This document shows, piece by piece, positions 14,301 to 28,049 of a stretch of DNA of 64,000 nt. Source of the stretch: Pueraria montana var. lobata (taxonomy: Eukaryota; Streptophyta; Magnoliopsida; Fabales; Fabaceae); assembly GCA_026413185.1 (NCBI GenBank), contig CM048649.1, positions 75,807,447-75,871,446 on the forward strand. Reading direction: 5' to 3'. Made by a program: the position numbers and the translations under genes. The notes beneath the pieces are model-generated. The model saw nothing but the letters and a program-made list of their open reading frames with translations. It did not search any database and was not told the origin of the DNA. Position 1 is the first letter of the stretch; the number at the start of each line of letters is the position of its first letter.

Positions 14301-17300
14301 TCTATATCAATACACTAAAATTATAGAATTAGTATTTTAAATATTTATTATTTACTTAAGGGAAACTTTTTATTGAAGTTTCTTATATTCTCTACTCAGA
14401 AAAAGAGAATACTATAGAACTGAAAAACTGGACAAAATTAACATAAGTATAATTTTTAAAATTTAAATGTGATTGATATAAAGAAATAAAACTTCTCCTT
14501 CTAATAAAATAGTATTTTATTTATTTATTTTGAGAAAAATTGTTCAATTAATGGTCAAACTCAGAAGTGTTAATTGATTTAGAAAATCAGCTATGTACAT
14601 TTTCAGAAAAAAAAAAAAAAAAAAAAAGCTATGTAGATTAGCATAAGACGACTTAATGGTATTAATGTCCAATTTATTAGCATGCCGCTTTTTTTTACTT
14701 CCTTCTGAGCTTATAATGAAATGTTTGACCCACTGAAAAGAAAAAAAATGAACGTTAGACTAGTCTTTATTATATAATATAATTTTTGTTTGAGAAAAAA
14801 TAAAATTGTTAGTATAAACATTAATTTCCTATAAAAAAAAAAGTATAAACATTAATTATGGATCTATAGTATTAGAATAATGCATCATATTAATAGAAAT
14901 TTTGTTAGTATAGAAAAGTAACATATACTATTATTATATTAAATAATGTTAGTGTAATATATTTATTATTATGTAAAATCATACTGTCTATATAATAATT
15001 ATTTAATTTCTTTATGATTGAGGCTACACAAATGAAATTAATTATTATATATTTTTGTCCATTAATATAAGCGATATTTGTTCTTTTCAAAAAAAAAAAA
15101 TATAAGCGATATTTTTCTAATGGCTTTTTCAGCCTTCTGCCATGTCAAAAATTAGAAAATAAGCAAAATTATTTTTTTATCATTATTTTCATGTATAATA
15201 TAGAAGACTTTTTATAACTTGATATTTTTTTTTATTCACCAAATTATTGTAAACTAAACGTAATAAATGAAAATTACCCTCAATCCACTCTATCTATCAC
15301 ATTAAACTATCATTAATACGTGTAACTTAATTTTTTATGGTATTCTTGTGTAAACATTGACATATTTCTTTTATAAATGATGCTTTTTATTTTAATTTTT
15401 GAAAAAATAAATTTAGTTTTCCTTCTTAATTTAATTTAATCATGTATTTTAATTTTTAAATTTAAAATTATTTATTTTCAATTTATTTTTTGAAAATAAC
15501 TAAATTTCAAAATAAAATTGCGTAAAAGCTTCATTGACTTTTCATAAAGTTGTGTTTTTCAATATAAAAAAGTATCGTTTAGAAAACTGTTTAATTTTCC
15601 CCGAAAAGCAACATTTTTCACTGAAAAGTCATATTTTTTTTAATAATTCTTTAAGTAGTTATTACTATAACAATATTTTATAGAAAAAATAACGAGACAA
15701 TTCTTTTTTTTTTAAAAAAAAAGTGTTGTATTGGAATGCATGTGCATTTTTTTTAATATATATCACACATATAAAAACAACTAAAGCCGATATAATAAGA
15801 AAAAACAAATAAAAAATAGTAATTATAGATAATAATAATAAATAAAAAAAGAGATAATTTCATAGCATGACTCGGTATAAATGAAATGAGTGAGTATAGG
15901 GTTATCAATTGGATTGTCAATTATTATATGAGAATTACAAGAAAAAGGGCGTAGGTTTTTTTAGCAAATTTTTTATAGGCAAAAACTTTATTGATAAACA
16001 GAGTACTGCCAACTGCCAAGTATACTTAAGGCATAGTGGAAAACAGAATGCTGGATCCGGCTTTTATTAATTATTCAGTAATATTATTTGCCCATAAAAA
16101 AATAGTATACGTAAGGCATTTACTGAAGGCTGGCAACCTACAAAGGCTTCATATATGTGGGCAATTTTTTTTACTAGCATTGCTATATTTGTTTACAAAT
16201 ATTTTCATAAATATTTTTAATACTATAATTTATAGAAATATTAACTAAAAATAAATATATTTAATATTTTAAAATATATAAAATATTAAATATTTTAAAT
16301 TTTATATTTTATAGGTAACAAAATTAATAATAAAATGTTGTAGGAAATTTCAAAATTTTTCAATTTTTCGTTGTGTTCCTTTTTTTTATATAGATTTTCA
16401 TTGTCTTTCCGCCTTTTTAGTGAACTAAATTCCGTTTAATCACGTTGATTGTACATTTTACTAAGGAAAATCTTCACAAACTTGAATAGAACCCCAGCTA
16501 GGGGTAGTATTATGCTCAGGTCCTAATATTTTATGGGTAAAAGGTGAAATAATAAATAAGGATCTTTAATATATAAATATTTTAAAATATAAATATATAT
16601 ATTTTATAATGATATATTTTATTACATACAAAATATTACATGTGAATAGGAATTTAATCTTTTAGTAAAAATTAAAATTTTTATTTTTAATGATTATATA
16701 AGTTAAAATTTAGAAATTGAAAAAGTTTTGAAAAAGCTTAAAAGATAAAGTTAAAATATCATTATCAAAAAAATTGAAAACTTTTTTTCTTTTTTTACAT
16801 TAAAGATGTATAGATTTTTTTGAAACTCTCTTCAACCATGAGTCCAATGTCACATGCAATATCATCTGACAGCAAAAAATATAAATAAAAAGTAGAGTTG
16901 TAATATGGGAATACTATATCACTCTAAACACCTATTTATATATAATACCTATCATTTTTCTTTACTCATCTATTCATATCATATCATATTATTTATCATA
17001 CATACAATTTTTTCTCTTTTCTGTGTGTTAATTAAAATGGAGATGTCCATCCATCTTTATTTTAAAAAGTATGCATTCGCACGCATTAATCGGGATCAGG
17101 TTTGTGGTAGCCGGAGTCTAGGCTATAAGTTTGTATAGTGAGTGATATAAAAATGTTCATTTTTAAAAAAAATTATATGATAAAGTATATTTTTATATTT
17201 CTGTAACATATATTAAAATGTTAAATAAATTAAATAATATGAAAGGAAAAAAACACATAACAACTTTTTTCAAAATATATGAAATATTTTTAAAATTATA

Positions 17301-17819
17301 AAATAACTAAAATCATGTAAGGCATTTTGCAAGCATGTATCTATGGGTTCTTACTTTTTACATCAGATTCAGTTTAAATGTTAAAAATTAATATTTAAGG
17401 AAAGACAAGTATCATGTTCCATCTGAGATTTGTTTAAAATAAAAAGTGTGTTAATTACGCTAGCTGTAAGTTGGTCGGAATGCCTTGAAAATTTGGTTGG
17501 AAAAATATTTGGATTGATTAAAATTTACAAGAAATAGATTTGCATTTATAATAGTGTAGCTAGTAATGGCACTGGATGAATTTGGGTGTACTGTGTGGTC
17601 ACGGCCTCACAGTCACAGTATTCCCCGTGAAGAAAATAAATCAAGGACAAACCACTTGTTGTTGTTGGACATATAAGGAGTGAGTGTGAGTCCTGTTACC
17701 CACTACCACCAGGTATATGGTATATATATAATCTGACAACTGTAATCAATGTACCTGATTCAAATTTCTTTCCGTAGCTATTAGATAGGAATATATATAT
17801 ATATATATATAGGATAGTT

Positions 17820-17992
17820 TAGGATCCTCTCCATTTCTTTTTCTCTCCATTTCTTGCATTACCAAGCTTTTAACAAAATAAATACTAATCTTCATAAAGT
17901 GTGAATCATCTCCATTTTATTTATCTACCAAAAACCATATGAAATGGAAGAAATGGAGAAAATGGAGAGAAAAAGAAATGGAGAGGATCCTA
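17820..17992. mobile_element. Young foldback MITE with identical arms
   Basis: The left arm starts TAGGATCCTCTCCATTTC and its reverse complement closes the element at 17992. The outer 33 bases of the two arms are identical, which suggests a fairly recent copy or arm conversion. The total length is 173 bases with no coding capacity. The terminal TA could be a two-base target duplication, as in the Tc1/mariner-Stowaway group, but this is ambiguous because TA also belongs to the palindrome. An (AT)n tract lies just to its left. Confidence 0.65.
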
Positions 17993-19082
17993 ACCCAGTT
18001 TGGAACTGATATCAACTTGTCTTTCCTTAACAATTAATCTAGAACTACAATAATGTCTGAGCTAATGATCTCTTGTTCTTGTTTGTATTTGGTGAAGCAT
18101 TGAAGAAACAAATGGAGACGACCCTCTGCAAAGCATCAAGTTATTAATTAGCTAGCGTTGAGAAAACTAAACAAAAGAAAAAAAGTGTTATGAAATTGAA
18201 GTCTTTTTAATATGCATATATCGTTTAGCTTTAATTATGGACTAGTCTTAATTGGTCTTAGGCTCTGCTTTGCCAACTTGTCTTGGCATACCTGGCGATG
18301 ATATTCTTAATTAATTAATGTTGATGGCATGCATGCAGTAGTAGCTTAATTAGCTTGTATTTGCTTCGCCAATTAAGCTGATGGAACTACTTTGCACATG
18401 ACTAAACCTAGCTACCTTTGAGACTCAAAGGTCAATTTGCACCACACCTTGATAAGTATCCCTTCTTAGAAGCATATGCTTTAGGGGTCCTCTTCCACTT
18501 GTTTTTATTTGCAGTTTCTTCTCGACCTCTACCCTAAAAAAACAAAATGAATAATATAAAATTATTATAAATTACGTTAAGGATGCATTGAAATTTACGG
18601 TAAGATTGCATTCATAAAGTTTTTAATTAAAATTTTTCATTTTAGTTTCTTGTGCCACAGCATTTACCTAAATACAATTGAAACTTCATATACATATTTT
18701 GGGTTTGATATTTGATCAAGTAAAATAAGAAAAAGGGTTTTGCGAGCATTAGACATATTGGGTTTGGCCCACTTATATAGAATGGGCCATTGTTGTATGG
18801 CCCAAATTAGCACCTGCATTTAAGTAGCGCAAAATCATAATTTTTAGCAAAAATAAAAATTGCTGGACCCAGAAAAAAAAAATGAATTTGGAGAAGCAAG
18901 AGCAGCGGCAGTACAAGATTGTTTTTTCTTAGCAGACAGAAAAAGTTTCATTTAAATTTAAGCATAAAGACACTTAAAATTCATAAATAATCGTATATTA
19001 ATTACAGACTTGAAGTTTAAATTGTAGTAACAAAAAAAACCTCGGTGTTTAAATTGCTTTTTATTTTTTTATAATCAAAACA

Positions 19083-19366
19083 CTAGCCAATGCTAGAAGC
19101 ATCATACAAAGCAAAAGGTTCTGCTTGGTGAGGTAATTCCTCAAACCAATACATGTCATGGTAAGTGAAAGCTAAATTGTTTAAATTCTGCAGTCCTCCA
19201 CTATATATGCCACAAAAATAATTTCGGGAACCCAGTGTTGATTTTATCCTCCATTCAACTGATAACTCCAATGCCCATCGAAAACACAAATTAGCTTCAG
19301 CTATATGTGAACCTTGTTGCTTTAAACCTAGACCAATGGAATGGATCTTCGTATTATGTTCGAGTT
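19083..19366 (-). other. Unrecognised open frame, possible gene fragment
   Basis: A frame of 94 sense codons on the minus strand, open between a stop just upstream of 19366 and the stop at 19083. It has no good ATG near its start; the first start-like codon inside is TTG. The composition is unlike the AT-driven frames around it: it is rich in Trp, Cys, His and Tyr, with stretches such as FRWALELSVEWRIKSTLG and AFTYHDMYWFEELPHQ. That looks like real protein sequence, perhaps one exon or a pseudogene fragment. I do not recognise the family. Confidence 0.3.
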
Positions 19367-21845
19367 AATATATAATTCAGTTTTCTGATGTCTATTCATG
19401 AGCATAATACGATTTGCTCACAGCTTAGCACTACCTGCGACCTTTTGAATCACCTAAACACATTGCTTCGTGGAGCATGTGGCCTAAAATTCGAAAAGCT
19501 TTAGTGTTTTTCCATTACTAAAATTGATCCTCAAATGCAAATTGCTGAAATCAGAGATCCAAAACCAAACAAACATTTTGTGTTGGTTGGGCTTATTTAC
19601 CAATTTGACAGGTAGGGTGGCCAATTTTGATACCTATTGCAAATAGTTCTGATTAATTATAGGAAGAGATAAGCATAATTTGAATTTGGACAAAAAAAAT
19701 ACATGATACAGTATTTTTTAGCATGCTTATTTGAATTCCTTCAACTAATTGAGTCAACTTTGACAAGCAGAAACGATATCAAAATAGTTTGAAGTTAATG
19801 CATGCAATTATGCCATGAAACATTGCATTAAGAAATAGTGCAGCCTGAAAAACGGAATAAAGCACTTGCTAATTAATTAAGATGATGGTGAGAAATTGTA
19901 TTCTGCTGTCCTAGTTGGATGAGTTACCATTAACTTTTCTAACAGTACCTCGAAGTGATCCGATGTTGCCTTTTGATCATATTAATTTGAAAGAAAACGA
20001 TAGACTTTGCATTGTAATCTGTAATATATATAGCGTAAAGGGGACAATCCAAGTGTCTTTTACTATTATAGAAACTTGAAGTAACTCAACTCATCAGAGT
20101 CACAATCCTTCGTGTGTCTAGTTGTTAAAGGGAGAATTCTTCGGGAATCAGGACAAAAAACACAAGGCGAAATCAGGGAGGAAAAGGACAGTGTGTTGCT
20201 GGGTAATATACCAATGAATTTGCAATAAGACGACTATGTTAAAAGCATCTTCTACAATTTAAAAAATCTATTTTGAGTTTTTTTATTTATTTCTCATTAA
20301 TTGGCTTTACAGTATCACATCATAATTAAACAACTCGTATACATTTTATTTGAGTTATATAGTTTTAAGTAACCTTTAAATAATCCTTCTTAAATAACCT
20401 TAAATGGAATGAATTTTTTTTTTAATCATAAATAACCGTTGTTTATAAAAGCGACCAAAATTTAATTTTAAACAATCCAACGTGATATATAAATCTGGTT
20501 CAATGCTAAAAAAAACTAAACAATAATATTTTAAATAAACAACTCATTAAACAATGAGCACTGCATATACTTTAACACAGTAGCGCTGCTTATTTCCATC
20601 GTCTCAGCAACATGTCCATAATACATCTATGCAACTAATCAAGCAAAATCAGGTTTTTACTGTGCATTCTACGTTGCAAAGCCTCCTTACATATTGCACG
20701 TGTCAAGTTTCTAGAAGGATGTCGTAAAACAATTGATTTTGTAATTTTATCAACTTTTATCATTCTTGTCACGTAATTTTTATATGAAAAAAAATGCATT
20801 TCTAATATGTGTGTATATAAACTATATTATTTAAAATTAGTTATCCTATTAAATTTTTACATACTATATTAAATTAATATCTTATTCATATGATTTATTT
20901 TTATAATTTTTTTCAATTTCAAAAGTATTAATTATTTATATGTTAAACTCATTATTTTATAATAATTTTAAAAGTCTTATCTCTTAAATTTTTATATAAT
21001 AAAATAATTTTTCATTGTTGATAATAAGAATATTTTTTTATCATACTTAATTTTTTCCTATAATATATAATTTTATCATTATTTAATATTAATGATATTT
21101 TGATTTTTATATATTTCTTTCAATTTATTTTTTAATTTTGTTTAATTTTAAAATTACCCTTATAATACATAAAAAAATGTTAGTAAGTATTTCTATATTG
21201 TTAAATAATATATACACTAATCCAATTTAATCCTTAATTTTAATATATAATGATATTATGCAAAAAGTATTTCTTATAACAAATCCCATGCCACATGACA
21301 TGATACAGCCATTTTTTTTTCAATTATATTTTATTAATGTCTATATTGACTCACCTCATATATCCAATTCGAAATCATTCTTTAGAGGATGGTTAAATCT
21401 CTTAATATATTATTTTAAAAATGATGCTATTTTAATTTTTAATTTCAAATTAAACTATTTTGAGTCCATTCTGTATAATAAGATTATTAATTTTTATAAA
21501 AAACTATTTTAAAAATTAAATTTAGACTAAATTCTAATTACTAATTGATATTAATGTAAAAGTCTTTACAGTAAATAAAAATAATTTCTAATTTCTAATT
21601 AAATTAGAAAGGAAATAATTGTCCTACTTAGTTGAATTTAAGAGATGAAGGTGAAGATGCCTCCTCTGTGGTTAAATGACCGTGGAGGAAAGCATATATT
21701 ATGGGAGAATTAATTAGGGGCTTGAATTGCGGTCTGATTAATGGGAGTGTGCTGGCCCAACGATCTCACGGGATTTTAACAATTTTACCGAAAAATTGAT
21801 TAATCATTACAGTAGTACTTGGTAAAATGTTTGTTTGGCTAAGCC

Positions 21846-22068
21846 CTAAGCTTATTCAGAATAATTTTTATGAGAAAAAAAAATATGAAATAAATTTTTT
21901 CATAAATTAAAATTAATTTATGTATAAACTAATTTTTAAAAGTTCTCTTATATAGTTTTTTTTTTAAAATATGAAATTTTTTATAAATTAATTTATATAT
22001 AAATTAATTTTAACTTATGAAAAAAATTTATTTTTTTCTTCTAAAAATAATTTTGGATAAGCTAACAA
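21846..22068. mobile_element. Foldback MITE upstream of the UGE gene
   Basis: The left half, from about AAGCTTATTC through AATAAATTTTTTCATAA, pairs with the right half read on the other strand (AGCTTATCC through AATAAATTTTTTCATAA). The arms are about 90 bases with mismatches around a short centre. It ends about 320 bases before the UGE start codon, so it may lie in or next to that promoter. No coding sequence is present. Confidence 0.55.
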
Positions 22069-22389
22069 AAAAGACTCAGTGAGAAAGTAAGAGTGTCGCA
22101 CACAATTTTTTTTTTTTTTCTTCTTTATATTTCACTGCGGTGAGAGTAATAGAGTTGTATTCGGACCGACAGTTGTATTGGAAAGCATGAGAGGTAAGGT
22201 AAAGGCACAATTTAGGCGGGTTGTTTTCGGACAGTACAGAAGCAATTATTATGTCTTTATAATACTTTTTTTATGAATGAATTAAAATAAAATAAATAAA
22301 AAGAAGGGGGTGATGAGTTGAGTGGGGTGGTTTAAAAAAGGGGTTGGGAGTGGGAGTGGGAGAAGGGAAAGTTGTGAGGAAATAGAAAG

Positions 22390-23865
22390 ATGGTGTCCCC
22401 GATGTCAACGGTTGTGGTGACGGGCGGGGCGGGGTTCATCGGATCCCACACGGTGGTTCAGCTTCTGAAGCAGGGCTTCAGGGTTTCCATCATGGACAAC
22501 CTCGACAATTCCGTCATCGAAGCCGTCCACAGGGTTCGCCGTCTTGTCGGTCCTCACCTTTCCAACAACCTCACCTTCTACCACGGAGATCTCCGCAATG
22601 TACAAGATTTGGAGACACTCTTCTCCCAAAACAAGTAAGTATTATTAGTATTGATTTCGATTTCGATTTCGATTTGGACAACTAACACACACACACACAC
22701 ACACTGGCAGGTTTGATGCTGTGATCCACTTTGCTGGTCTGAAAGGTGTTGGCGAAAGCGTTGCAAAGCCCCGGCGTTATTTCGATAACAATGTGGTGGG
22801 GACTATCAATCTTTTTGAAGTAATGGCGAAATACAACTGTAAAAAGATGGTTATTTCGTCATCGGCGACTGTTTATGGGCAACCTGATAAAGTTCCGTGT
22901 GTGGAGGAGTTGCATTTACAGGCGATGAATCCGTATGGAAGAACAAAGCTTTTCGTAGAAGAAATAGCCCGAGACATCCAGAGAGCGGAGCCGGAATGGA
23001 GGATCATTCTGCTGAGGTACTTCAATCCGGTTGGGGCCCACGAGAGTGGCCAGATTGGGGAAGATCCCAGGGGTATCCCCAATAACCTCATGCCTTACAT
23101 TCACCAAGTCGCTGTTGGCAGATTGCCTGACCTCAAAGTTTATGGTCATGATTATCCTACTAAAGATGGCACCCCGGTACGTCACTCACTCACTCACTCT
23201 CATTTCATTTCTCCTCCATCTTCAGCTAGCTAGCTAATTAATTATGAAAATGAATGCAGATCCGGGACTATATCCATGTAATGGACTTAGCAGATGGCCA
23301 CATTGCTGCCCTAAGAAAGCTTTTTGCGACAGACAACATCGGTGAATCAATCAATTACTACTTCTAACTTAAATTAAGTATTTCTGATATTGATATTTTT
23401 GTCGTCTACCACCTAACCTAACTGGGACTCACTCGCCAATTAGGTTGTACTGCCTATAATTTGGGAACTGGCCGAGGTACATCCGTGCTTGAAATGGTCG
23501 CTGCATTTGAAAAAGCTTCCGGCAAGGTGATTGATTTCATTTTCCATCAAACTCACTCTCACTCACATCAAACTCACCCTTCCTTATTCTTCTTAATTTG
23601 CAGAAAATTCCATTAAAAATGTGTCCCAGGAGACCTGGAGATGCTACTGCTGTATATGCATCTACGGACAAGGCTGAGAAAGAACTTGGTTGGAAGTAAG
23701 TAACTACTCTTTCTGCGATTAGTATTGATAATTAGCAGTTGAGAGTTATGACTATATATCGTCTTTAATTTTTACTACAGGGCAAAATACGGTATAGAGG
23801 AAATGTGCAGGGACCTATGGAATTGGGCTAGCAAAAATCCATGGGGATACCAGGGAAAGCATTGA
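22390..23865 (+). CDS. UDP-glucose 4-epimerase (UGE1/UGE3-like)
   Basis: Six exons: 22390-22634, 22711-23176, 23260-23341, 23444-23526, 23604-23695 and 23781-23865. They give 350 residues, the family's normal length. The enzyme interconverts UDP-glucose and UDP-galactose using bound NAD+, supplying galactose for cell-wall polymers and glycolipids. No signal peptide is seen, so it should be cytosolic. Visible features are the Rossmann NAD site TGGAGFIGSH near residues 11-20, the catalytic Ser within SSSATVYG (131-138), and the Tyr-x3-Lys pair of NPYGRTK (Tyr157, Lys161). Further conserved blocks are RYFNPVGAHESG, RDYIHVMDLADGHIAALRKL, YNLGTG and RRPGDA. The wording around PRRYFDNN and the WGYQ ending match the Arabidopsis UGE1/UGE3 branch better than UGE2/4/5. 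The start is the first ATG; a second in-frame Met at residue 5 is possible. Intron 1 contains an AC repeat. Confidence 0.96.
22685..22704. repeat. (AC)n microsatellite in UGE intron 1
   Basis: About ten AC units sit just before the acceptor site of exon 2, where they form part of the tract preceding the AG. Confidence 0.9.
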
Positions 23866-26800
23866 ACTTATAGCCATTCCGACGCCTTCCTCCACCATAT
23901 CATCTCCACATATAATATTAATTTTCATGTTGATACTATTGATTGATTGATTCTTTAATTTTCATTTTTCATATATTGTAGATGAGTCATATATGAGAAC
24001 GAATTTAAATTATTTCCCACCAAACACTGATCAATGTCTCTTCAAAATTATTATTATTATTATTACATGCTATCTAGCTTGGCTGCATACACACTTGTTT
24101 CAAATTTCTTAGAGATTAATTGCTGGCTATGCTCTGTACTCTGTAGCACATGTCGAGATCAATCCACACTAACCATGTGTTTTGGTTGGCTCTACGTCAA
24201 AAGCTTCAAATTTGTGTAAAAAACGTGTAAAATCAAAATTATATGAAATAGCTTCTACTTAGATGTGGAAAGTGTGTTTTTTTTTTTTTTCCACCGCCTG
24301 GGTTTGTGCTTCTTCAATATTAGAGTCTCAGTATTTTTTTTCATTTTTTTTATCAGTACTAACTCTTATGTCATTTGCTTGTAGATATAACTTAATAAAG
24401 ATGATAATATTTTCCTGAGAACATATACGTTATTAAGATAAATTTTATAAAAATAACGAAAGATCTCTTAAATAAAAGAAAATTCTAAAATTTTAAAATT
24501 AGAATAATAATTCTTGAATAACATAATGATATTTAATTATGTTTTTTCATTCTGCGACAAATGTTCTGTAATAAAAGCATGCCAGAAAGAGAAATACTTA
24601 ATCATAAAGTTGAAACATAATGGTAATATATTTTATTGTTTTAAAGTGGTAGATTAAGAGAAACAAAGTTTCCTTTCCAAAATGATTAATATTTTAAAAC
24701 CAATGAAGAAAAATAAAATAGTTTACACTATGAAAAAAATACATGACATAAATGTCACAAAAAAATCCAATTGACATAACATTTTTTTATTATTATTAAC
24801 TTTGAAGTACTCCTTAGTAATCTAAACAAAGTTGGGGTTCTTGATTAATTATTACAACAAAATTGGGATTTTCTAAAACAATTTAATCCAATATTCCATA
24901 GTGTTTAACCTATTTTCCTCTTCTCTTTCTTTTTTCTTCACATATAAATGAATATTAATTTCATACCCTGTGAGAGTAGGGACGCCTGGTAAGATTCGAA
25001 GAAATAAAATGCTTTTTTCTGAAACATTCTATATCAATTTCTCCATCTATAATATTTTTTTTGGGTGAATTTTACGTCTATGTCATATTTTACTTCTTCC
25101 TTGCTGGTTAGTTGTTTTGGTTCAGTTCATAAAATAAGAGGAAAGGGAAATGTAGATTCGTTGTGTCTGTCCCTTGTCTTGTCTAACAATCAGTTGTCGG
25201 TGTTGTTAATTTTATACCGATGATGACGCTAATTTAGTCATGCCATTGGCATATATACTTATATACCCCCGTAACCAATGCCCCTACTACTACATCTAAT
25301 CTAATCGTGACCTCAACACCTAAGAAAGATGTCTCTCACACTCACAATACCTTGTGAATAATGTTTAGGTGAACAATGAGTTGTCGAGCCATTTTACATA
25401 CAATGATTGGACTTAGGGTGTTCACATGATCGGGTAATCCGTAAATTCGAACCGATCCAATCGTTTTGGATCGGATTTTTGAGCGTTCGGGTCAAACCCG
25501 AAGCCAACTCGATCCACCCCGTTAGTGTACGGGTCGGATAATAGGTTTTGTATTTTGAACCCGTGACCCAACCCGACCCGACCCGTACCATAAAATTAAT
25601 TTATATATATATATATATTATTAAATTAAGAAATATAAAACACCATATTTTTTTGCTATTTTTTAACCACACATGAATTATATTTCTCTTTTTTAATTGT
25701 TTCTATTTTTTGTCTTGATTTTATTTATGTTTTCTCATGTTAATATCTATTTAAAATAAAATATTTGTATTAGCATTGAAACCGTTCATTTTATTAATCA
25801 AATATTGTCACAATTTGATTTTTTTGGAGGAGATGTAGAAATTATATATTTGTAAAGCTCTAGGCAAAAACAAATTGTTATTCTAAAAAATTCTAATTTT
25901 TACAAAATAATTTTTTTTTAAATATTCTGACCCGATCAATTCAATCCAATCCAACCCGTTTTTGAACGGGTTGGATCGGATCGAATTTCACAATAAAATT
26001 ACATAAATCCGATCCAACCCAACCCGTAAAATTTTGATCGGGTCGGATAACGGGTTTGGCCAAACCCGACCCAACCCGACCCGTGTACACCCCTAATTGG
26101 ACTTACGTGGTGTTACATTACATACAATCTAGTCTTTTAATTGAATTGAATAAAAATTAAAAAACATGTGGTGGCAGCGCCCACAAGTATCTGGATCATC
26201 ATTTTTTATCTCTATAAACCAGTGGGGTATGGTGACTGGCTAGCTCCCTAAATAGATTCCTCGGTGGGTGCTCTCCCTTTTGGTATCGCCCAGAAAGAAA
26301 ATATAAATTGGTATTGAATTTTTGATTCATTATTTCAATTGTCATCCTATGTAGAGGACGCCGTATATAACAAAAATTATGCATTTAATTAAAATATATT
26401 AAAAGTATAATTATTTAATTATGATTTTTTTTACTATAACATTAGTACGAAGTATCTATTAGATTTATTAATGATTAATCTTATTGAAAAATCTAACCGG
26501 TCACTTATAGTGGGATCACCTAATCCAAAATCTTATTTAAGAAATCTAAGTCCTATTCCACTCATACTAACGAAATGTTAGTAATTATAATTTGTTATTT
26601 AGGATAAAATTATTGACTTTAATAAAAAAGATATTTTAAAATTTATATCAAATATGATTTTTAATTGTGTGTGGATCAATTGATATGTGATTATTTCAGC
26701 TTAATTAATGATTTTGAATTCCAATCTGCTTAAGATCACATTGAACGTTCTTCTTCTAAGTATTTAACGTCAAATTTAGCACTCAAATTTGAAATGATTT

Positions 26801-28049
26801 GGTAAGGTAAAACAATCCTATGTCTATTGTATTTTTCCTCATTCAATAGCTTAGTACCCAAACTTCCTATTCTCTGTTTATTTTTTCAAAAAAAAAAAAA
26901 AAACTTAATGGATTCGATCGTTTGTTATTGTTTATAAAAAAATTATAAATACAATAAACAAATTTACAGCCATAGAATTTGGACTGCATACGACGTAGAG
27001 AACCCTGATCCATGTTCAATTGTTTCCCAATTACTATGTCCTAGAAAATATTAAACGTGTAAAAAAAAAAAAAAATTGGATCTTGCTGTTCATTTGAATT
27101 AAAGCACTTCATAATTTTAATTAATTTTAAATTAACAATAAATACAAATTTACTTACTCATCATTTTATACATTTACTCAAAGGAGTCAAATTTAATACA
27201 AGTGTTACCTTTTCTTTTTCAAGTATCTAGTCTAGAAAAAAACAAAGAACTTAAGAAAATGTTAAATCTTTAACCAATATCACGCCTATAATCTAATCTT
27301 AGCAACCAATTGAGAATGAAACTGATTTTTTTAACAAAAATATTGTTTTGCGATCTTTGAAAATTTTGACAAAAAATAGTAATTATTATTTTTTAAATAA
27401 GACCTACTAAAATAAAATTTTAATTAAGCCACAAACTTATTTGATCTGCCGTATCTTGTTATTCCCATTGTTTACAAGCTTTGCATATCTAATTTGTACA
27501 ACTATTCAACTTCAAGTGATATAAAATGAACCATTTTGTTAACCACGTTTTATTTTATTTCTTTCTTAAATTTATATTAATTTAAAAAATAAAATAAAAA
27601 AATTAGACCAAATAGGTCCAGTAGTATTTGGATCAACAATTTACAGACCCCAGCCTAGTTCATCAGGCCGAGTCAAATTGGTCAGATTCTTTTTAAATAA
27701 CAATTTTTACAGTCCAACTCTAATTGTACTATTCATTCATCTCGGATTCATGTTATCACTACAAATTGCAATAATTCATTCAAAATCATCTACAATTCAT
27801 GATGCAATAATCAAACCACAAATCATCTATTCGAATTGAGAATCATTAAATTCTAACAGCTATACTAATATATATTATATTATTGTTATATGCATACAAC
27901 TCAGCACCTTTGAAATTGTGCTCCTCATCACAGCACATAGTTCAAGAATTCAGAATCAAGCTTTTGAACTGAGAATAAAATTACTCTAAACTCGTTTTAG
28001 CAAATTTTGCGGAGTGATGCTCATGTCCTTTAATGAGAAGTCAAATTTG
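23866..28049. other. Intergenic interval between UGE and the Der GTPase
   Basis: The first few hundred bases probably hold the UGE 3' untranslated region. The rest is AT-rich without recognisable genes. The main feature is the transposon at 25416-26095. The genes on either side converge, with the Der gene ending at 28050 on the minus strand. Confidence 0.65.
25406..26105. mobile_element. Non-autonomous DNA transposon with 10-bp target duplication
   Basis: The element at 25416-26095 is 680 bases and is flanked by perfect direct copies of ATTGGACTTA at 25406-25415 and 26096-26105. Its ends are inverted repeats: the left GGGTGTTCAC and the right, read on the other strand, TAGGGGTGTACAC. Both subterminal zones are full of GGGTCGG/CCCGACCC words, which form long imperfect arms, while the centre is AT-rich. 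A duplication of 9-11 bases is typical of Mutator-like elements, so a non-autonomous MULE is the best guess. No transposase is encoded. Because the family is assigned only from the duplication length, an hAT-type origin (8 bases) is less likely but not excluded. Confidence 0.8.

Noticed and set aside
22405..23185. Antisense and alternate-frame ORFs over the UGE exons
   Set aside because: All overlap the well-conserved epimerase exons in other frames and carry no motifs.
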